From positions 1,860,001-1,924,000 of the forward strand of contig NZ_OZ245041.1 of the NCBI RefSeq assembly GCF_965224175.1: 64,000 nt of DNA, written 5' to 3'. A model generated the notes under the pieces. The model was not told where the DNA came from. It saw nothing but the letters and a program-made list of their open reading frames with translations, and did not search any database. The stretch comes from Kordia sp965224175 (GTDB lineage: Bacteria; Bacteroidota; Bacteroidia; Flavobacteriales; Flavobacteriaceae). The position numbers and the translations under genes were made by a program. Each line of letters begins with the position of its first letter. Position 1 is the first letter of the stretch. Below are positions 8,420 through 17,565 of this stretch, piece after piece.

Positions 8420-8452
8420 AAAAGACAAGGTTGTCTAGACTTTGTCTTTTTT
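8420..8452 (+). terminator. Probable terminator after the SDR gene
   Basis: AAAAGACAA pairs with TTGTCTTTT around a 13-nt loop that itself contains TTGTCTAGAC, followed by more T. It lies 15 nt after the SDR stop. Confidence 0.55.
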
Positions 8453-8472
8453 CATTTAAAAAAATAAATAGT

Positions 8473-8778
8473 ATGTACAATATGAATAATCTAAAGCAAT
8501 TAGGAGCTTTAGGGAAAAACGCACCTGCTGCAATGAAAGCTTTTCAAAGTTTAGATCAGGCTGCACTTGGTGATGGTGTTATTCCAAAAAAATATAAAGA
8601 ATTAATGGCAATTGCCGTAGCTTTAACAACACAATGTCCATATTGCTTGGAGATTCACAAAAAACATGCAATAGAAGCTGGTGCAACTCCAGAAGAACTT
8701 GCAGAAGTTACTTTTATTACTGCTGCGTTACGTGCTGGCGCTGCCGTTGTACATGGTACACACTTAATGGAACACTAA
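8473..8778 (+). CDS. Carboxymuconolactone decarboxylase/AhpD-like protein
   Basis: The protein has 101 residues, one CMD/AhpD domain. It carries the redox motif CPYCLEIH (CxxC plus His) of alkylhydroperoxidase D-type proteins, followed by an Ala-rich helix with AALRAGAA. These act as small peroxidases or thiol-disulfide partners. I start at ATG 8473; ATG 8482 is equally possible and the upstream TTG would lie in the terminator hairpin. The stop overlaps the next start by one base (TAATG), so the two are translationally coupled. Confidence 0.82.
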   Translation: MYNMNNLKQLGALGKNAPAAMKAFQSLDQAALGDGVIPKKYKELMAIAVALTTQCPYCLEIHKKHAIEAGATPEELAEVTFITAALRAGAAVVHGTHLMEH

Positions 8779-9821
8779 TGACACAAAAAAAAGCTACTTA
8801 TATTATTATTGGTGCTGGTTTATCTGGTCTTACTTCTGCTTATGCATTATATAAGCAAGGTAAGACTGATATTTTGATTTTAGAAGCTCGAGAACGTATT
8901 GGCGGACGTATTCTGACAAAAAATCACATAGATTTAGGAGCAACTTGGTTTCAGAATCACCATGAATATTTGTCTTCACTTTTAGATGATTTACAAATAG
9001 AAAGATTTCATCAATATAGTCAAGGAAAAAGTGTTTTGGTATATAATTCGATGGCGCCTGCACATTACTTTGAGAATGATCCTAGTTATCCAAGTGCTTT
9101 TAGAATTGCTGGCGGTTCATCTGCCATGATTGAAAAATTAGCGGCTATTCACAAAGAAAAGATTCACACAAATACTGTGGTTTCAAATATTACAACAACA
9201 AAAGGTCAAGTGACAATTTTAACTAATAATGGTACGTATGAAGCAGCTAAAGTTATTGTGACCATTCCGCCAAGAATTGCTACACAAATTACATTTACTC
9301 CTGAACTTCCTGAAACACTTATGGAAGCGATGGAAAATACACATACTTGGATGAGTAATGCCATGAAAGTTGGTGTAACATTTGCGAATCCTTTTTGGAG
9401 AAAAAAAGGATTTTCAGGCACTTTAATTGGGCAAATTAGTTGTGTAACCGAATTGTATGATCATTGTTCTGTAAACGAAGAAAACTATACATTGATGGGT
9501 TTTGTGAATGAAGCTTTACGTGATGTTTCTGCAGAAGAACGCAAGACTAAAATTTTAGCGCATCTTAAAAAATATTTAGGTGATGAAGTCATGAATTACC
9601 TTTCATATGAAGAAAAAGATTGGTCGCAAGATTCATACACTGCTTCTTCCAACATTAAGTCAATTTATATGAGTCCACGGTACGGGAATTCAAAGTTTCA
9701 AGAGTTTTATCATGACGGACGTTTGTTATTTTCGGGAGCAGAAACCTCTCCTATTCATGGCGGTTATATGGATGGCGCTGTTTTTAGTGGATTGAATGCT
9801 GCAAAAAAGTTGATCTTGTAA
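8778..9821 (+). CDS. Flavin-containing amine oxidase
   Basis: The 347-residue protein begins with an FAD-binding Rossmann motif (IIIGAGLSGLTSAYAL), has the second flavin segment EARERIGGRI, and ends with the FAD-contacting block LLFSGAETSPIHGGYMDGAV. It belongs to the monoamine oxidase/protoporphyrinogen oxidase superfamily and is a little short of the usual 430-450 residues. The start overlaps the AhpD-like stop by one base; a longer in-frame reading that begins inside the AhpD gene is unlikely. Coupling suggests that peroxide made by the oxidase is handled by the AhpD-like protein (inference). Confidence 0.82.
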   Translation: MTQKKATYIIIGAGLSGLTSAYALYKQGKTDILILEARERIGGRILTKNHIDLGATWFQNHHEYLSSLLDDLQIERFHQYSQGKSVLVYNSMAPAHYFENDPSYPSAFRIAGGSSAMIEKLAAIHKEKIHTNTVVSNITTTKGQVTILTNNGTYEAAKVIVTIPPRIATQITFTPELPETLMEAMENTHTWMSNAMKVGVTFANPFWRKKGFSGTLIGQISCVTELYDHCSVNEENYTLMGFVNEALRDVSAEERKTKILAHLKKYLGDEVMNYLSYEEKDWSQDSYTASSNIKSIYMSPRYGNSKFQEFYHDGRLLFSGAETSPIHGGYMDGAVFSGLNAAKKLIL

Positions 9822-9972
9822 AATACTTATTGCAGACTTATTGTATTTTAAAGTGAATTCAAAATATTTCTCTTGAAAAGTTATTTTAGTTACAGATTAT
9901 GTTTGATTTTTTGAATTGTTTTCATTCATATATGTATACATCTACCATAAACACAAAAGTATATAAATGACA

Positions 9973-9998
9973 AAAAGGCGCTTGGTCATGCGCCTTTT
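9973..9998. terminator. Bidirectional terminator
   Basis: AAAAGGCGC pairs with GCGCCTTTT around an 8-nt loop. It lies between the converging amine oxidase and M57 genes and has T runs in both directions. Nothing else is seen in 9822-10063. Confidence 0.8.
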
Positions 9999-10063
9999 CT
10001 ATGTTAAAAATCACTCTCGATTTTATTCTGTAAATTTAATTTTATGCGATATTACGCAGTTTC

Positions 10064-10906
10064 TTAGTATAAGAATCGTAATGCAGTAATATCATTTCCG
10101 TTGAATTCTCCATCTTCACTAGAGCTAAAACAAGCGTTCATTAAAGATGTTGGATCCCAACCTGTAGGAGTTCCTGGAATATGAATTGCTCCAACTCCTG
10201 CGCTTCCTTCATTAGTGTTTTGTCCACAGCTTTGTCTGCTGAAGTAATCTGAATGACGGAATCCTATAGAGTGTCCGATTTCATGTCCGATTACGTGCTC
10301 ATGAACATTATTGTCATAAAGACTGCTGTTTAACCCAGAGTTGATACGAACAAACTGGTTTGGTGCTCCTCCTGAAGGAAATCCTGCAGATCCACCTGCT
10401 CCACCTTGTACTTGGAAAACTACCATGTCTTTGTCTTGCCAGTTTGTACCAAATGTTAATTGGAAACTAATGTCTAAATTTAATCTGTTATAATTATTTA
10501 CAGCCCATTGAAGTCCTGTTCTCATTTTGGTTGTTAAACCATTTGAATTATTTCCTGTATATCCGATGATCGTGATTACGCCATCATTTACTAAATTATT
10601 TGTGCGGTATTGTTTACTTGTAATGTCTCCACCAAGTTCCATGTTCATTAATTGATCATGCGTCATAAAGATATCACCTTCAATCATGTATCCATCTTCA
10701 AGTTTTCCTCCTGGCTTTTCCATAGAAGTTGCTTGCATGTCAAATGTGTTAAAGTGAAGAGATCTAGCTTTTTCAAGAACATCTTGTGAGATTCCTACAG
10801 CTGTGTCTTGCTCCTGATCTACTACAGCAGTATCTTTACTACAAGATACGACAGTAATTCCTAATCCCAATGCCAATAGTAGGGTTAAGCTTTTAATTTT
10901 TTTCAT
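10064..10906 (-). CDS. M57-type zinc metalloprotease lipoprotein (HEIGH family)
   Basis: The 280-residue precursor has a lipobox VVSC with Cys22, so it should be a lipoprotein. The C-terminal half holds the extended zinc motif H208-E209-I-G-H212-S-I-G-F-R-H218, the metzincin-like signature of the 'dual-action HEIGH' peptidases. The Glu is the catalytic base. Two Cys residues in the last third (RQSCGQ and MNACFSS) may form a disulfide. The surroundings give no substrate. A TACTTTTG -7 box lies upstream. Confidence 0.85.
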   Translation of the reverse strand: MKKIKSLTLLLALGLGITVVSCSKDTAVVDQEQDTAVGISQDVLEKARSLHFNTFDMQATSMEKPGGKLEDGYMIEGDIFMTHDQLMNMELGGDITSKQYRTNNLVNDGVITIIGYTGNNSNGLTTKMRTGLQWAVNNYNRLNLDISFQLTFGTNWQDKDMVVFQVQGGAGGSAGFPSGGAPNQFVRINSGLNSSLYDNNVHEHVIGHEIGHSIGFRHSDYFSRQSCGQNTNEGSAGVGAIHIPGTPTGWDPTSLMNACFSSSEDGEFNGNDITALRFLY

Positions 10907-10964
10907 TTTAAAAAGTTTTTTCAGTTAATGTTATAAATTGTTTGGAGCGATTTTTAACACAGTC

Positions 10965-10972
10965 CAAAAGTA
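10965..10972 (-). promoter_or_regulatory. -7 promoter box for the M57 protease gene
   Basis: Read on the minus strand this is TACTTTTG, a match to TAnnTTTG, 58 nt before the start codon. The -33 element is not evident. Confidence 0.4.
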
Positions 10973-11073
10973 AGCATTTGATTGAATAATTGCTAATAAA
11001 ATGTTAAAAAACATAATTATACTTAAAAAATTAACAGATTTAACATGCTTTGTTAAAAATTTATCAAAAAAAA

Positions 11074-11100
11074 ATATGCACTCTTTTTAAGAATGCATAT
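11074..11100 (-). terminator. Terminator of the seven-gene operon ending in clpS
   Basis: Two 12-nt arms (ATATGCATTCTT and AAGAGTGCATAT on the minus strand, one G-U pair) flank a 3-nt loop and are followed by a run of nine T. Confidence 0.75.
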
Positions 11101-11128
11101 CGTCTAATTTGTTTATTTTAATGGAGTT

Positions 11129-11404
11129 TCAGATAATTTCAGCCGAAAGTCCAGCTTCAAGTAATTTACTACATCTTGGTTTTAAATCTTCGTACGCTCC
11201 AGTTTTTACAGTGCACTTTCCTTTGTAGTGTACAATTATGGAACATTGTTCTGCTTGTTCTGCTGTATGATCACAAGCGTATATTAGTGTTTCAATGACA
11301 TGATCGAAAGTATTGACGTCGTCATTATATAATATAATTTCATTGTTCTTTTGTACATCTTCTAAGGTGAGAAGTTCTTCCTTAATTTTTTCTTGTGTAC
11401 TCAT
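11129..11404 (-). CDS. clpS: ATP-dependent Clp protease adaptor ClpS
   Basis: The protein has 91 residues with the ClpS core: VLYNDDVN-like (ILYNDDVNTFDHV), which binds N-degron residues, and the C-terminal KTGAYEDLKPRCSKLLEAGL. It delivers N-end-rule substrates to ClpAP-type or ClpCP proteases. The start is ambiguous: two consecutive ATG codons (11407, 11404) follow a TTG, and I take the second because MSTQEK resembles the family start. It is the last gene of the operon, 10 nt after prmA. Confidence 0.9.
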   Translation of the reverse strand: MSTQEKIKEELLTLEDVQKNNEIILYNDDVNTFDHVIETLIYACDHTAEQAEQCSIIVHYKGKCTVKTGAYEDLKPRCSKLLEAGLSAEII

Positions 11405-11414
11405 CATCAATATT

Positions 11415-12254
11415 TTACTGCAAATTTACGAATTTTAAAGCAACCCAATTATTTTTTTCAAGTTTGTCCTCGAATTTTAACTTGCTTTTAGTACATGTTT
11501 CTGTTATGATAGGAATATCTTCTGTATAAAACCCACTTAAAAATAGTATTCCGTTCGCGTTTAAGCAGTTTGCGTATTGAGGAATATCATTCAATAAGAT
11601 GTTTCTGTTGATATTCGCAATGATAATATCATATTTTTTACCATCTAGTAAAGAGACATCGCCTTCATATACGGAAATATGTTGACAGTTGTTTCGATCT
11701 ACATTTTCTAGTGAGTTGAGGTAGCACCAATTGTCAATATCAATAGCATCAATTGGCTTTGCTCCTTTCATTTCAGCTAATATTGCCAAAACACCAGTTC
11801 CGCAACCCATGTCTAAGACTTTTTTGTCTGCTACATCTGTGTTTAAGATGTGTTGTAACATCATGTGCGTTGTTTCATGATGACCAGTTCCAAAGCTCAT
11901 TTTAGGCTCAATAACAATGTCGTATGTAACGGAAGGTTTTTCATGAAATGGCGCTCTCACTGCACATTTTCCATCAACTTCAATAGGTTCAAAGTTCTTT
12001 TCCCATTCTTCATTCCAATTGACTTGTGCAATTTCTTCTTTTAGATAGCTTATTTGAAATTCGGAGTTATTAAGTATTTGAATATTATCCAAAATTCCTT
12101 CGTGCCAATCATTTTTTTGAATGTATGCGTTGACACCTTCTTCATTTTCTACAAAGCTTTCAAAACCTGCAAAACCCAATTCTGCAATCAAAATTTCAGT
12201 TCCTGGTTGTGTAGGTTGTACTTTGAATGTGTATCCAATGTATGTTGTAGACAT
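11415..12254 (-). CDS. prmA: Ribosomal protein L11 methyltransferase
   Basis: The 279-residue SAM-dependent methyltransferase trimethylates ribosomal protein L11. The N-terminal substrate domain is followed by PKMSFGTGHHETT and the SAM motif DMGCGTGVLAILA near residue 150, then NINRNIL in place of the usual DPP/NIL motif. The start is 2 nt after tpiA, so it is co-transcribed. The tpiA-prmA-clpS order is, from memory, common in Flavobacteriaceae. Confidence 0.93.
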   Translation of the reverse strand: MSTTYIGYTFKVQPTQPGTEILIAELGFAGFESFVENEEGVNAYIQKNDWHEGILDNIQILNNSEFQISYLKEEIAQVNWNEEWEKNFEPIEVDGKCAVRAPFHEKPSVTYDIVIEPKMSFGTGHHETTHMMLQHILNTDVADKKVLDMGCGTGVLAILAEMKGAKPIDAIDIDNWCYLNSLENVDRNNCQHISVYEGDVSLLDGKKYDIIIANINRNILLNDIPQYANCLNANGILFLSGFYTEDIPIITETCTKSKLKFEDKLEKNNWVALKFVNLQ

Positions 12255-12256
12255 CT

Positions 12257-13006
12257 TTATATTGCGTTTATGATAGCAACAAAATCTGCTGCTTTTAAGG
12301 CTGCTCCTCCAATTAATCCTCCGTCAACGTCTTCTTTTGCAAAAATTTCAGCAGCATTTGCTGGCTTCACACTTCCTCCGTAAAGGATAGAAACATTGTT
12401 TCCTACTTCTGCGCCAAATTTTTCAGCGATTGTTTTACGAATAAACGCGTGCATTTCTTGCGCTTGCTCAGGCGAAGCCGTTTCTCCTGTTCCTATTGCC
12501 CAAACTGGTTCGTATGCAAGTATGATATTTTTCCAAGCAGCAGTTTCTAAGTGAAAAAGTGCATTTTTTAGTTGACTTTCTACTACGTTAAAATGGTTGT
12601 CAGATTTGCGATCTTCTAATTCTTCTCCAAAACAAAAGACAATTTCTAACTCATTTGCTAAAGCAGCATCTACTTTTTTAGCCAGTAATTCGTCTGTTTC
12701 TCCAAAATAAGCTCTACGTTCACTATGACCCAAAATGACCGTATTTACTCCAACGCTTTTTAACATTTTCGCTGAAATTTCACCGGTGTATGCACCTTTG
12801 GCTTCTTGATGCATATTCTGTGCAATTACCTCAACATTATGTCCTTTTAATACATTGAATGCTTGAAAAAGGTTTACGTATGTTGGTGCAACCATCACAC
12901 TAGCCTCTGTATCTGGCACTTGTGCGATTAAGTCATTTAATAATGCTTCCGTTTCTGAAAGATCATTGTTCATTTTCCAGTTTCCTGCAACTATTTTACG
13001 TCTCAT
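12257..13006 (-). CDS. tpiA: Triosephosphate isomerase
   Basis: The 249-residue TIM barrel interconverts dihydroxyacetone phosphate and glyceraldehyde 3-phosphate. The N-terminal AGNWKMN supplies Asn and Lys, ILGHSERR the electrophilic His, AYEPVWAIGTG the catalytic Glu, and YGGSVKP the phosphate loop. All are intact and the length is typical. It is the fifth gene of a tight operon, 11 nt from its upstream neighbour. Confidence 0.97.
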   Translation of the reverse strand: MRRKIVAGNWKMNNDLSETEALLNDLIAQVPDTEASVMVAPTYVNLFQAFNVLKGHNVEVIAQNMHQEAKGAYTGEISAKMLKSVGVNTVILGHSERRAYFGETDELLAKKVDAALANELEIVFCFGEELEDRKSDNHFNVVESQLKNALFHLETAAWKNIILAYEPVWAIGTGETASPEQAQEMHAFIRKTIAEKFGAEVGNNVSILYGGSVKPANAAEIFAKEDVDGGLIGGAALKAADFVAIINAI

Positions 13007-13017
13007 ATTCTTATTTT

Positions 13018-13509
13018 TTATTGTTTGATTGCTTCTTGCAATGCTTCATCATTTGTTTTTATGGCTTCAAAAAGTTTGATACTTCCGTCTGGATTGATAA
13101 TCATGTATCTTGGAATCCAGTCGAGTCCTATAGCTTTTCCAAACGCACCTTTGAAACCTGTTGGTACAAAGTAATGCTCTCCAGTTAAGTTATGTTTTTG
13201 AATGCCAGCTTTCCAGCTTGTTTCTTTTCGATCCAAAGATAAAAACAGATATGTTAACTGTGGATTATTTTTTTGAATTTCTTTTACGCCAGGAATTCCC
13301 TTTATACAATCGCCACACCAAGAAGCCCATACGTCTACAAATACGGTTTTTCCTTTGTATTTGGACAGAACAGCTTCAAATTTTATGTCTTTCCCATCAA
13401 TCGTACGCATTGTTTCTTGTAATGCTTCTTGCGGAAATTCTTTTAAAATTTCTTTTTTACAACTAACAAATGTAAACGCGATTATGAAGATACATACAAT
13501 GTTTTTCAT
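13018..13509 (-). CDS. TlpA-like periplasmic thioredoxin, lipoprotein
   Basis: The 163-residue protein has a signal with TFVSC lipobox and a thioredoxin fold carrying WASWCGDCIKG (CxxC) with a cis-Pro region near WIPRYMI. It should reduce or rearrange disulfides in the periplasm. I start at ATG 13509, which gives a clean signal peptide and leaves 1 nt to the preceding gene. An upstream in-frame ATG would run into the L,D-transpeptidase gene and put a charged stretch in front of the signal. Confidence 0.85.
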   Translation of the reverse strand: MKNIVCIFIIAFTFVSCKKEILKEFPQEALQETMRTIDGKDIKFEAVLSKYKGKTVFVDVWASWCGDCIKGIPGVKEIQKNNPQLTYLFLSLDRKETSWKAGIQKHNLTGEHYFVPTGFKGAFGKAIGLDWIPRYMIINPDGSIKLFEAIKTNDEALQEAIKQ

Positions 13510-13510
13510 T

Positions 13511-14080
13511 TTATTTTTGAATTGTAATTTGTGTTTGTTTTGTAATGTATGGATAAATTTCGTTGACATGCTTATTTTTCATTGAGATACATCCTAAAGT
13601 CCAATTTTGTTTTTCATCAATTATATTGTCCATTCCATCTGGCACACCATGAATACCAACTTCTCCTCCAATGGTTTCACCTTCATTGATAATTCCTTCT
13701 GCTTTACGCTGATTGAACTTTTTCCATGAGGACGCATTTGGATAATCGATCCAGATAAATTTTGACCAACTACGGTGCGGATATTTATCGCGAACTCCAA
13801 ATACACCTTCAGGTGTTCGTTTGTCTCCTTCTTTTTCTTTGTCATCTACAGGGTTTCCGCCAAAAACAACATCATACTGTTTTACTAAGGTATCTGCTGT
13901 AAAAACAGAAAGTGTATAGTCACTTTTATCAATTAGTATTCGAATACTTGTATTTGCTGGCAACAGTTGTTTTAGCGTTGTTTCAGGAGTTTGGGAATTA
14001 CTGTTTGATGTTTCGCGCTTACATGATTGTAGGCATAAAATTATACTGATACAGGCGAAAAATACGGATAAAGTTTTCAT
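13511..14080 (-). CDS. L,D-transpeptidase (YkuD family), lipoprotein
   Basis: The 189-residue protein has a lipobox (CLQSC). The YkuD catalytic region is complete: HGVPDG, then WTLGCISM, matching the HxG and [ST]xGC[IV] signatures with nucleophile Cys. It either makes 3-3 peptidoglycan cross-links or links lipoproteins to the wall. The gene sits 1 nt from both neighbours, so it is clearly part of the operon. Confidence 0.88.
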   Translation of the reverse strand: MKTLSVFFACISIILCLQSCKRETSNSNSQTPETTLKQLLPANTSIRILIDKSDYTLSVFTADTLVKQYDVVFGGNPVDDKEKEGDKRTPEGVFGVRDKYPHRSWSKFIWIDYPNASSWKKFNQRKAEGIINEGETIGGEVGIHGVPDGMDNIIDEKQNWTLGCISMKNKHVNEIYPYITKQTQITIQK

Positions 14081-14081
14081 A

Positions 14082-15158
14082 TTATTTCAATCGGATTTTA
14101 GGATCTAACCAACCATATATGATATCTACCAAGATATTTATGATCACAAACATACTGGCAATGATAAGCACAGAACCCATAATTACTGGTAAATCTTGGC
14201 TATTTAACGCATCAACAATTTCTTTACCGAGTCCATTCCAGCCAAATATATATTCCACAAAAACGGCTCCAGCCAACATGGAAGCAAACCAACCTGATAT
14301 TGCCGTGATTACAGGGTTTAAGGCATTCTTGATAGCATGTTTTTTTACTATTTGAAATTCGCTTAATCCTTTAGCTCTGGCTGTTCTTATGTAATCTTGA
14401 TTGAACACTTCTAGTAATGAGTTTCGCATGAGTTGAATGACAACTGCCAATGGACGAATTCCGAGTACGATAGCTGGCAAGATGAGGTTTTTCCAGCGAA
14501 TGCTAATCGACTCACCAAAATCGTCTACTTCGTACAAACTCCCTGTCATGTTTAAGTTTGTATATTCATGCAGAAGAAAACCAAAAATCCAAGCGAATAG
14601 AATGGCGCTAAAGAACGATGGAACACTCATTCCTAGTGTACTTATAATTTGAATGGCTTTGTCAATAAATGTGTCTTTATATAATGCAGAAATAACGCCA
14701 AATATGATTCCTAATAACATGGCAATACTAATTGCAGCAATGGCTAAAACAATAGTATTGGGCAAAGTTTCTTTGATGACTTGTGATACACTTTTTCCAG
14801 ATTTTTGAAAGGATTCACGTAAGTATGGAAGCTTTACTACCGTTGTTGTATTTCCTATGGTAAATAGTTGTGCAGCGCTGTATTTATTTTTAGATAAATA
14901 GGTGTAATCTTCTTTTTGAGTAGAGTGAAATGATATTGGAAGTAAATCATTTAAGTAATAAGCATATTGTGTTAATATTGGTTTATCGAAACCATATTTT
15001 TTCTTTACAATAGCGATTTGTTCTTCTGTCTGGTTTTGACCGAGCATCATTTTTGCAGGATCACCAGGAAGTATATTAAACAAGAAGAATATTACTGTAA
15101 CTACTCCGAAAAGTGTTAAGAATGCATACCCAATTTTATGTGTGATGTATCTTCCCAA
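14082..15158 (-). CDS. ABC transporter permease, DppB/OppB type
   Basis: The 358-residue membrane protein has the N-terminal family signature (FNILPGDPA), a periplasmic segment, and five further helices with the cytoplasmic EAA-like loop (YIRTARAKGLSE) and GWFASMLAGAVFVE. It should form one half of a peptide/nickel-type importer channel. The partner permease, ATPases and binding protein are not nearby. It sits instead with cell-wall and housekeeping genes; partners are probably elsewhere in the genome. Confidence 0.85.
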   Translation of the reverse strand: MGRYITHKIGYAFLTLFGVVTVIFFLFNILPGDPAKMMLGQNQTEEQIAIVKKKYGFDKPILTQYAYYLNDLLPISFHSTQKEDYTYLSKNKYSAAQLFTIGNTTTVVKLPYLRESFQKSGKSVSQVIKETLPNTIVLAIAAISIAMLLGIIFGVISALYKDTFIDKAIQIISTLGMSVPSFFSAILFAWIFGFLLHEYTNLNMTGSLYEVDDFGESISIRWKNLILPAIVLGIRPLAVVIQLMRNSLLEVFNQDYIRTARAKGLSEFQIVKKHAIKNALNPVITAISGWFASMLAGAVFVEYIFGWNGLGKEIVDALNSQDLPVIMGSVLIIASMFVIINILVDIIYGWLDPKIRLK

Positions 15159-15168
15159 GTATTGTGTT

Positions 15169-16401
15169 CTATAGTTTTATCTTGTCAAAATCGTTGTAAT
15201 GCGCTTTGCCTGTAATGGTTCCTTTTTCAAGTTTTAATGCTCCAGGATTTGATCTTATGATGGTTTTTAAGGCAGTTTCATCCGTTAAGTAAAATTCAAA
15301 ATTGAACGACATTGTATTTGCTAAGTCTTGTAAATCGTTTGGATCTGAAGATGATAAACCAATTACCTTATAACCCGCTTTGATGGCATTGTCTGTAAAT
15401 TCTTTGACTTTTAGAAGTCCTTCATCTTCTGTTTTGTCTAAGTTGTACATTACAATTGTAATGAGTTTTTCTTCTGCCAACATTGTTTCTGTTAGGTCGC
15501 CATCTTCTAGACTTTCTATGGAGAAATCATGAATTGGTGGTTCGTATCCTTCTTCTAGTATTTCACTCGTTACACTTACATAAGTTCCACCTTCTACTTC
15601 AGGATAGTTTGCATCTTGCGTAATGATTTCCTTTTGTTCTCCGTTTACATCAAAAATCCACTTGTATTGAAATACAGGTCTTGGTGCATCTGGTGGAACT
15701 GACATTCCTTCCATAATATTTGCATTGAGTTTATACGGTCTGAAATCGAATGTTGGCAAATGATTGAGCACATGTCTTCCAAAAAGAATACATGCCAACA
15801 AACTTATAGCAGTAATTACGATGTTTACTTTTTTAGGAAATATTGATTTGATATTATAATATCCTATGAATAGAATAATGATAAAGAATAGTAAAATGAT
15901 ATCTTTTGTAAAGCTTTCCCATGGCGTAAGTTTCCAGAAATCTCCAAAACAACCACAATCAGTTACTTTATTGAAATATGCAGAATAAAACGTTAAAAAC
16001 GTAAAGAAAATAATTAACCCTAGTAAACTCCATAATACTGGTTTTTTGTAAAGGTTTAACAGAATCATCACACCAAGAATTACTTCTAGAATTACAACAA
16101 ATACAGCAATCCAAAGCGCATACGGTGATAAGAATTCAAGATTTAATACATCTTCTGCAAAATAATCAGTCAATTTAAATGAGAATCCAACAGGGTCATT
16201 CAATTTTATAAATCCAGAAAAGATAAATAATCCACCAACAAAGAGCTGTGAAAATATTGTCAAAATTCTTCCGAGTGTAGAATCGAATTTATCCTGTAAA
16301 TATGCAAAAGCAACTTTAAAAGCCATTGCAACTTTTTGAAATCTATTTAATTTTGACCAATCAAATTCACTTGTGTCCTTGCCGATTTTATTCTTTTCCA
16401 T
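15169..16401 (-). CDS. DoxX/MauE-like membrane protein with C-terminal thioredoxin-like domain
   Basis: The 410-residue protein belongs to what I know as the BT_3928 group. From residue 45 to 200 there are four to five membrane helices with a conserved CGCFGDFWKLTPWESF stretch between them, as in DoxX/MauE proteins that pass electrons to thiols. The C-terminal 100 residues (from ITIVMYNLDKTE) look like a thioredoxin-type fold without an obvious CxxC. First gene of the operon. With the TlpA-like protein further down it suggests a periplasmic thiol-redox pathway (inference). Confidence 0.75.
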   Translation of the reverse strand: MEKNKIGKDTSEFDWSKLNRFQKVAMAFKVAFAYLQDKFDSTLGRILTIFSQLFVGGLFIFSGFIKLNDPVGFSFKLTDYFAEDVLNLEFLSPYALWIAVFVVILEVILGVMILLNLYKKPVLWSLLGLIIFFTFLTFYSAYFNKVTDCGCFGDFWKLTPWESFTKDIILLFFIIILFIGYYNIKSIFPKKVNIVITAISLLACILFGRHVLNHLPTFDFRPYKLNANIMEGMSVPPDAPRPVFQYKWIFDVNGEQKEIITQDANYPEVEGGTYVSVTSEILEEGYEPPIHDFSIESLEDGDLTETMLAEEKLITIVMYNLDKTEDEGLLKVKEFTDNAIKAGYKVIGLSSSDPNDLQDLANTMSFNFEFYLTDETALKTIIRSNPGALKLEKGTITGKAHYNDFDKIKL

Positions 16402-16547
16402 TACTTATACTTTTCTATACTCTTGTTAAGTTCTAAAATCACATTACAGTTTTGCTATGCAATGCGTAAGATTTTATGTAAATTTCGCCTAAAGTTTTCA
16501 ATTTAAAAAAAGAAATGGATATAAGTTCATTTTAAAGGTATTTATGT

Positions 16548-17375
16548 ATGCAAAGTATAAATTGTAGAGGTCAATTAGTTTCCCTAGATACGCCAAAAGT
16601 GATGGGAATTTTGAATGTAACGCCCGATTCTTTTTTTGATGGCGGCATGTATAAAGACTCAGCATCTATTTTGACGCAAGTTGAAAAGATGTTGACTGAT
16701 GGAGCTACATTTATTGATATTGGCGCATACAGTTCACGTCCAAACGCACAAGATGTTTCCGAAGAGGAAGAAAAACAACGCTTGCTCCCTATTGTGCAAT
16801 TGGTTTTAAAAAAGTTTCCTGAAACACTTATTTCTGTTGATACATTTCGAAGTAATGTTGCTAGAGAAGCTATCAATATAGGCGCTGCTTTGGTGAATGA
16901 TATTTCTGCAGGAAATTCAGATGTAGAGATGATGAAAACTGTTGGCGAACTTGGTGTTCCTTATGTTATGATGCATATGCAAGGAACTCCAAAAACAATG
17001 CAACAAAATCCTTCGTATGACAATGTATTGAAAGATATTCTTAATGAACTTTCTGAAAAAATAGCAATAGCCAAATCACACAAAATTAATGACCTTATCA
17101 TTGATCCTGGGTTTGGTTTTGGAAAAACTATTGCGCATAATTACACGATTTTAAAAGAGTTGAATTTGTTTAAAATGCTTAATTATCCTGTATTAGCTGG
17201 AGTTTCCAGAAAATCTATGATTTATAAAGTATTGGAAACGTCTCCACAAGAAGCGTTGAATGGAACTTCTGTTTTACATACGATTGCACTACAAAATGGC
17301 GCTTCTATTTTGCGTGTTCATGATGTAAAAGAAGCTGTAGAATGTATTAAATTGGTCGGAATGATGTATCCGTAA
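16548..17375 (+). CDS. folP: Dihydropteroate synthase
   Basis: The 275-residue TIM-barrel enzyme condenses p-aminobenzoate with dihydropterin pyrophosphate in folate synthesis. The signature MGILNVTPDSFFDGG is near residue 19, followed by GAYSSRPNA, NDISAG, MMHMQGTP, DPGFGFGK and GVSRKSM. All expected motifs are intact. Divergent from the minus-strand operon, so 16402-16547 carries two promoters. An opposing peptide gene separates it from cdaA, with which it is often neighboured in this family. Confidence 0.95.
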   Translation: MQSINCRGQLVSLDTPKVMGILNVTPDSFFDGGMYKDSASILTQVEKMLTDGATFIDIGAYSSRPNAQDVSEEEEKQRLLPIVQLVLKKFPETLISVDTFRSNVAREAINIGAALVNDISAGNSDVEMMKTVGELGVPYVMMHMQGTPKTMQQNPSYDNVLKDILNELSEKIAIAKSHKINDLIIDPGFGFGKTIAHNYTILKELNLFKMLNYPVLAGVSRKSMIYKVLETSPQEALNGTSVLHTIALQNGASILRVHDVKEAVECIKLVGMMYP

Positions 17376-17464
17376 ATTTTGTTGGATCATTCTTAAAGGA
17401 AAAATTACTAGAATACTTTCAAACAACTTTTTAGATATAGTTTTATCATATTTTTTTGCATAAA

Positions 17465-17494
17465 AAACTGTCTAGAATGATTTCTAGACAGTTT
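17465..17494 (-). terminator. Terminator of the GG-leader peptide gene
   Basis: AAACTGTCTAGAA pairs with TTCTAGACAGTTT around a 4-nt loop. The T run (AGTTTTTTATG) follows on the minus strand, 71 nt after the peptide stop. Confidence 0.75.
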
Positions 17495-17565
17495 ATAATT
17501 TGTGCATTTAATTCTATAAATACTACAATAGTTATTGTTGATTTTATAGTTACAACACCTTATTT

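Noticed and set aside
8423..8436. Third TetR operator before the AhpD-like gene (AGACAA, two bases, TTGTCT)
   Set aside because: It resembles the operator half-sites but with different spacing, and it lies inside a hairpin with a T run just after the SDR stop. A terminator explains it better, though dual use is not excluded.
8634..8777. 48-residue N-terminal extension of the amine oxidase
   Set aside because: It lies wholly inside the AhpD-like gene in another frame and is Cys/Trp-rich nonsense. The ATG at 8778 gives the proper FAD-binding start.
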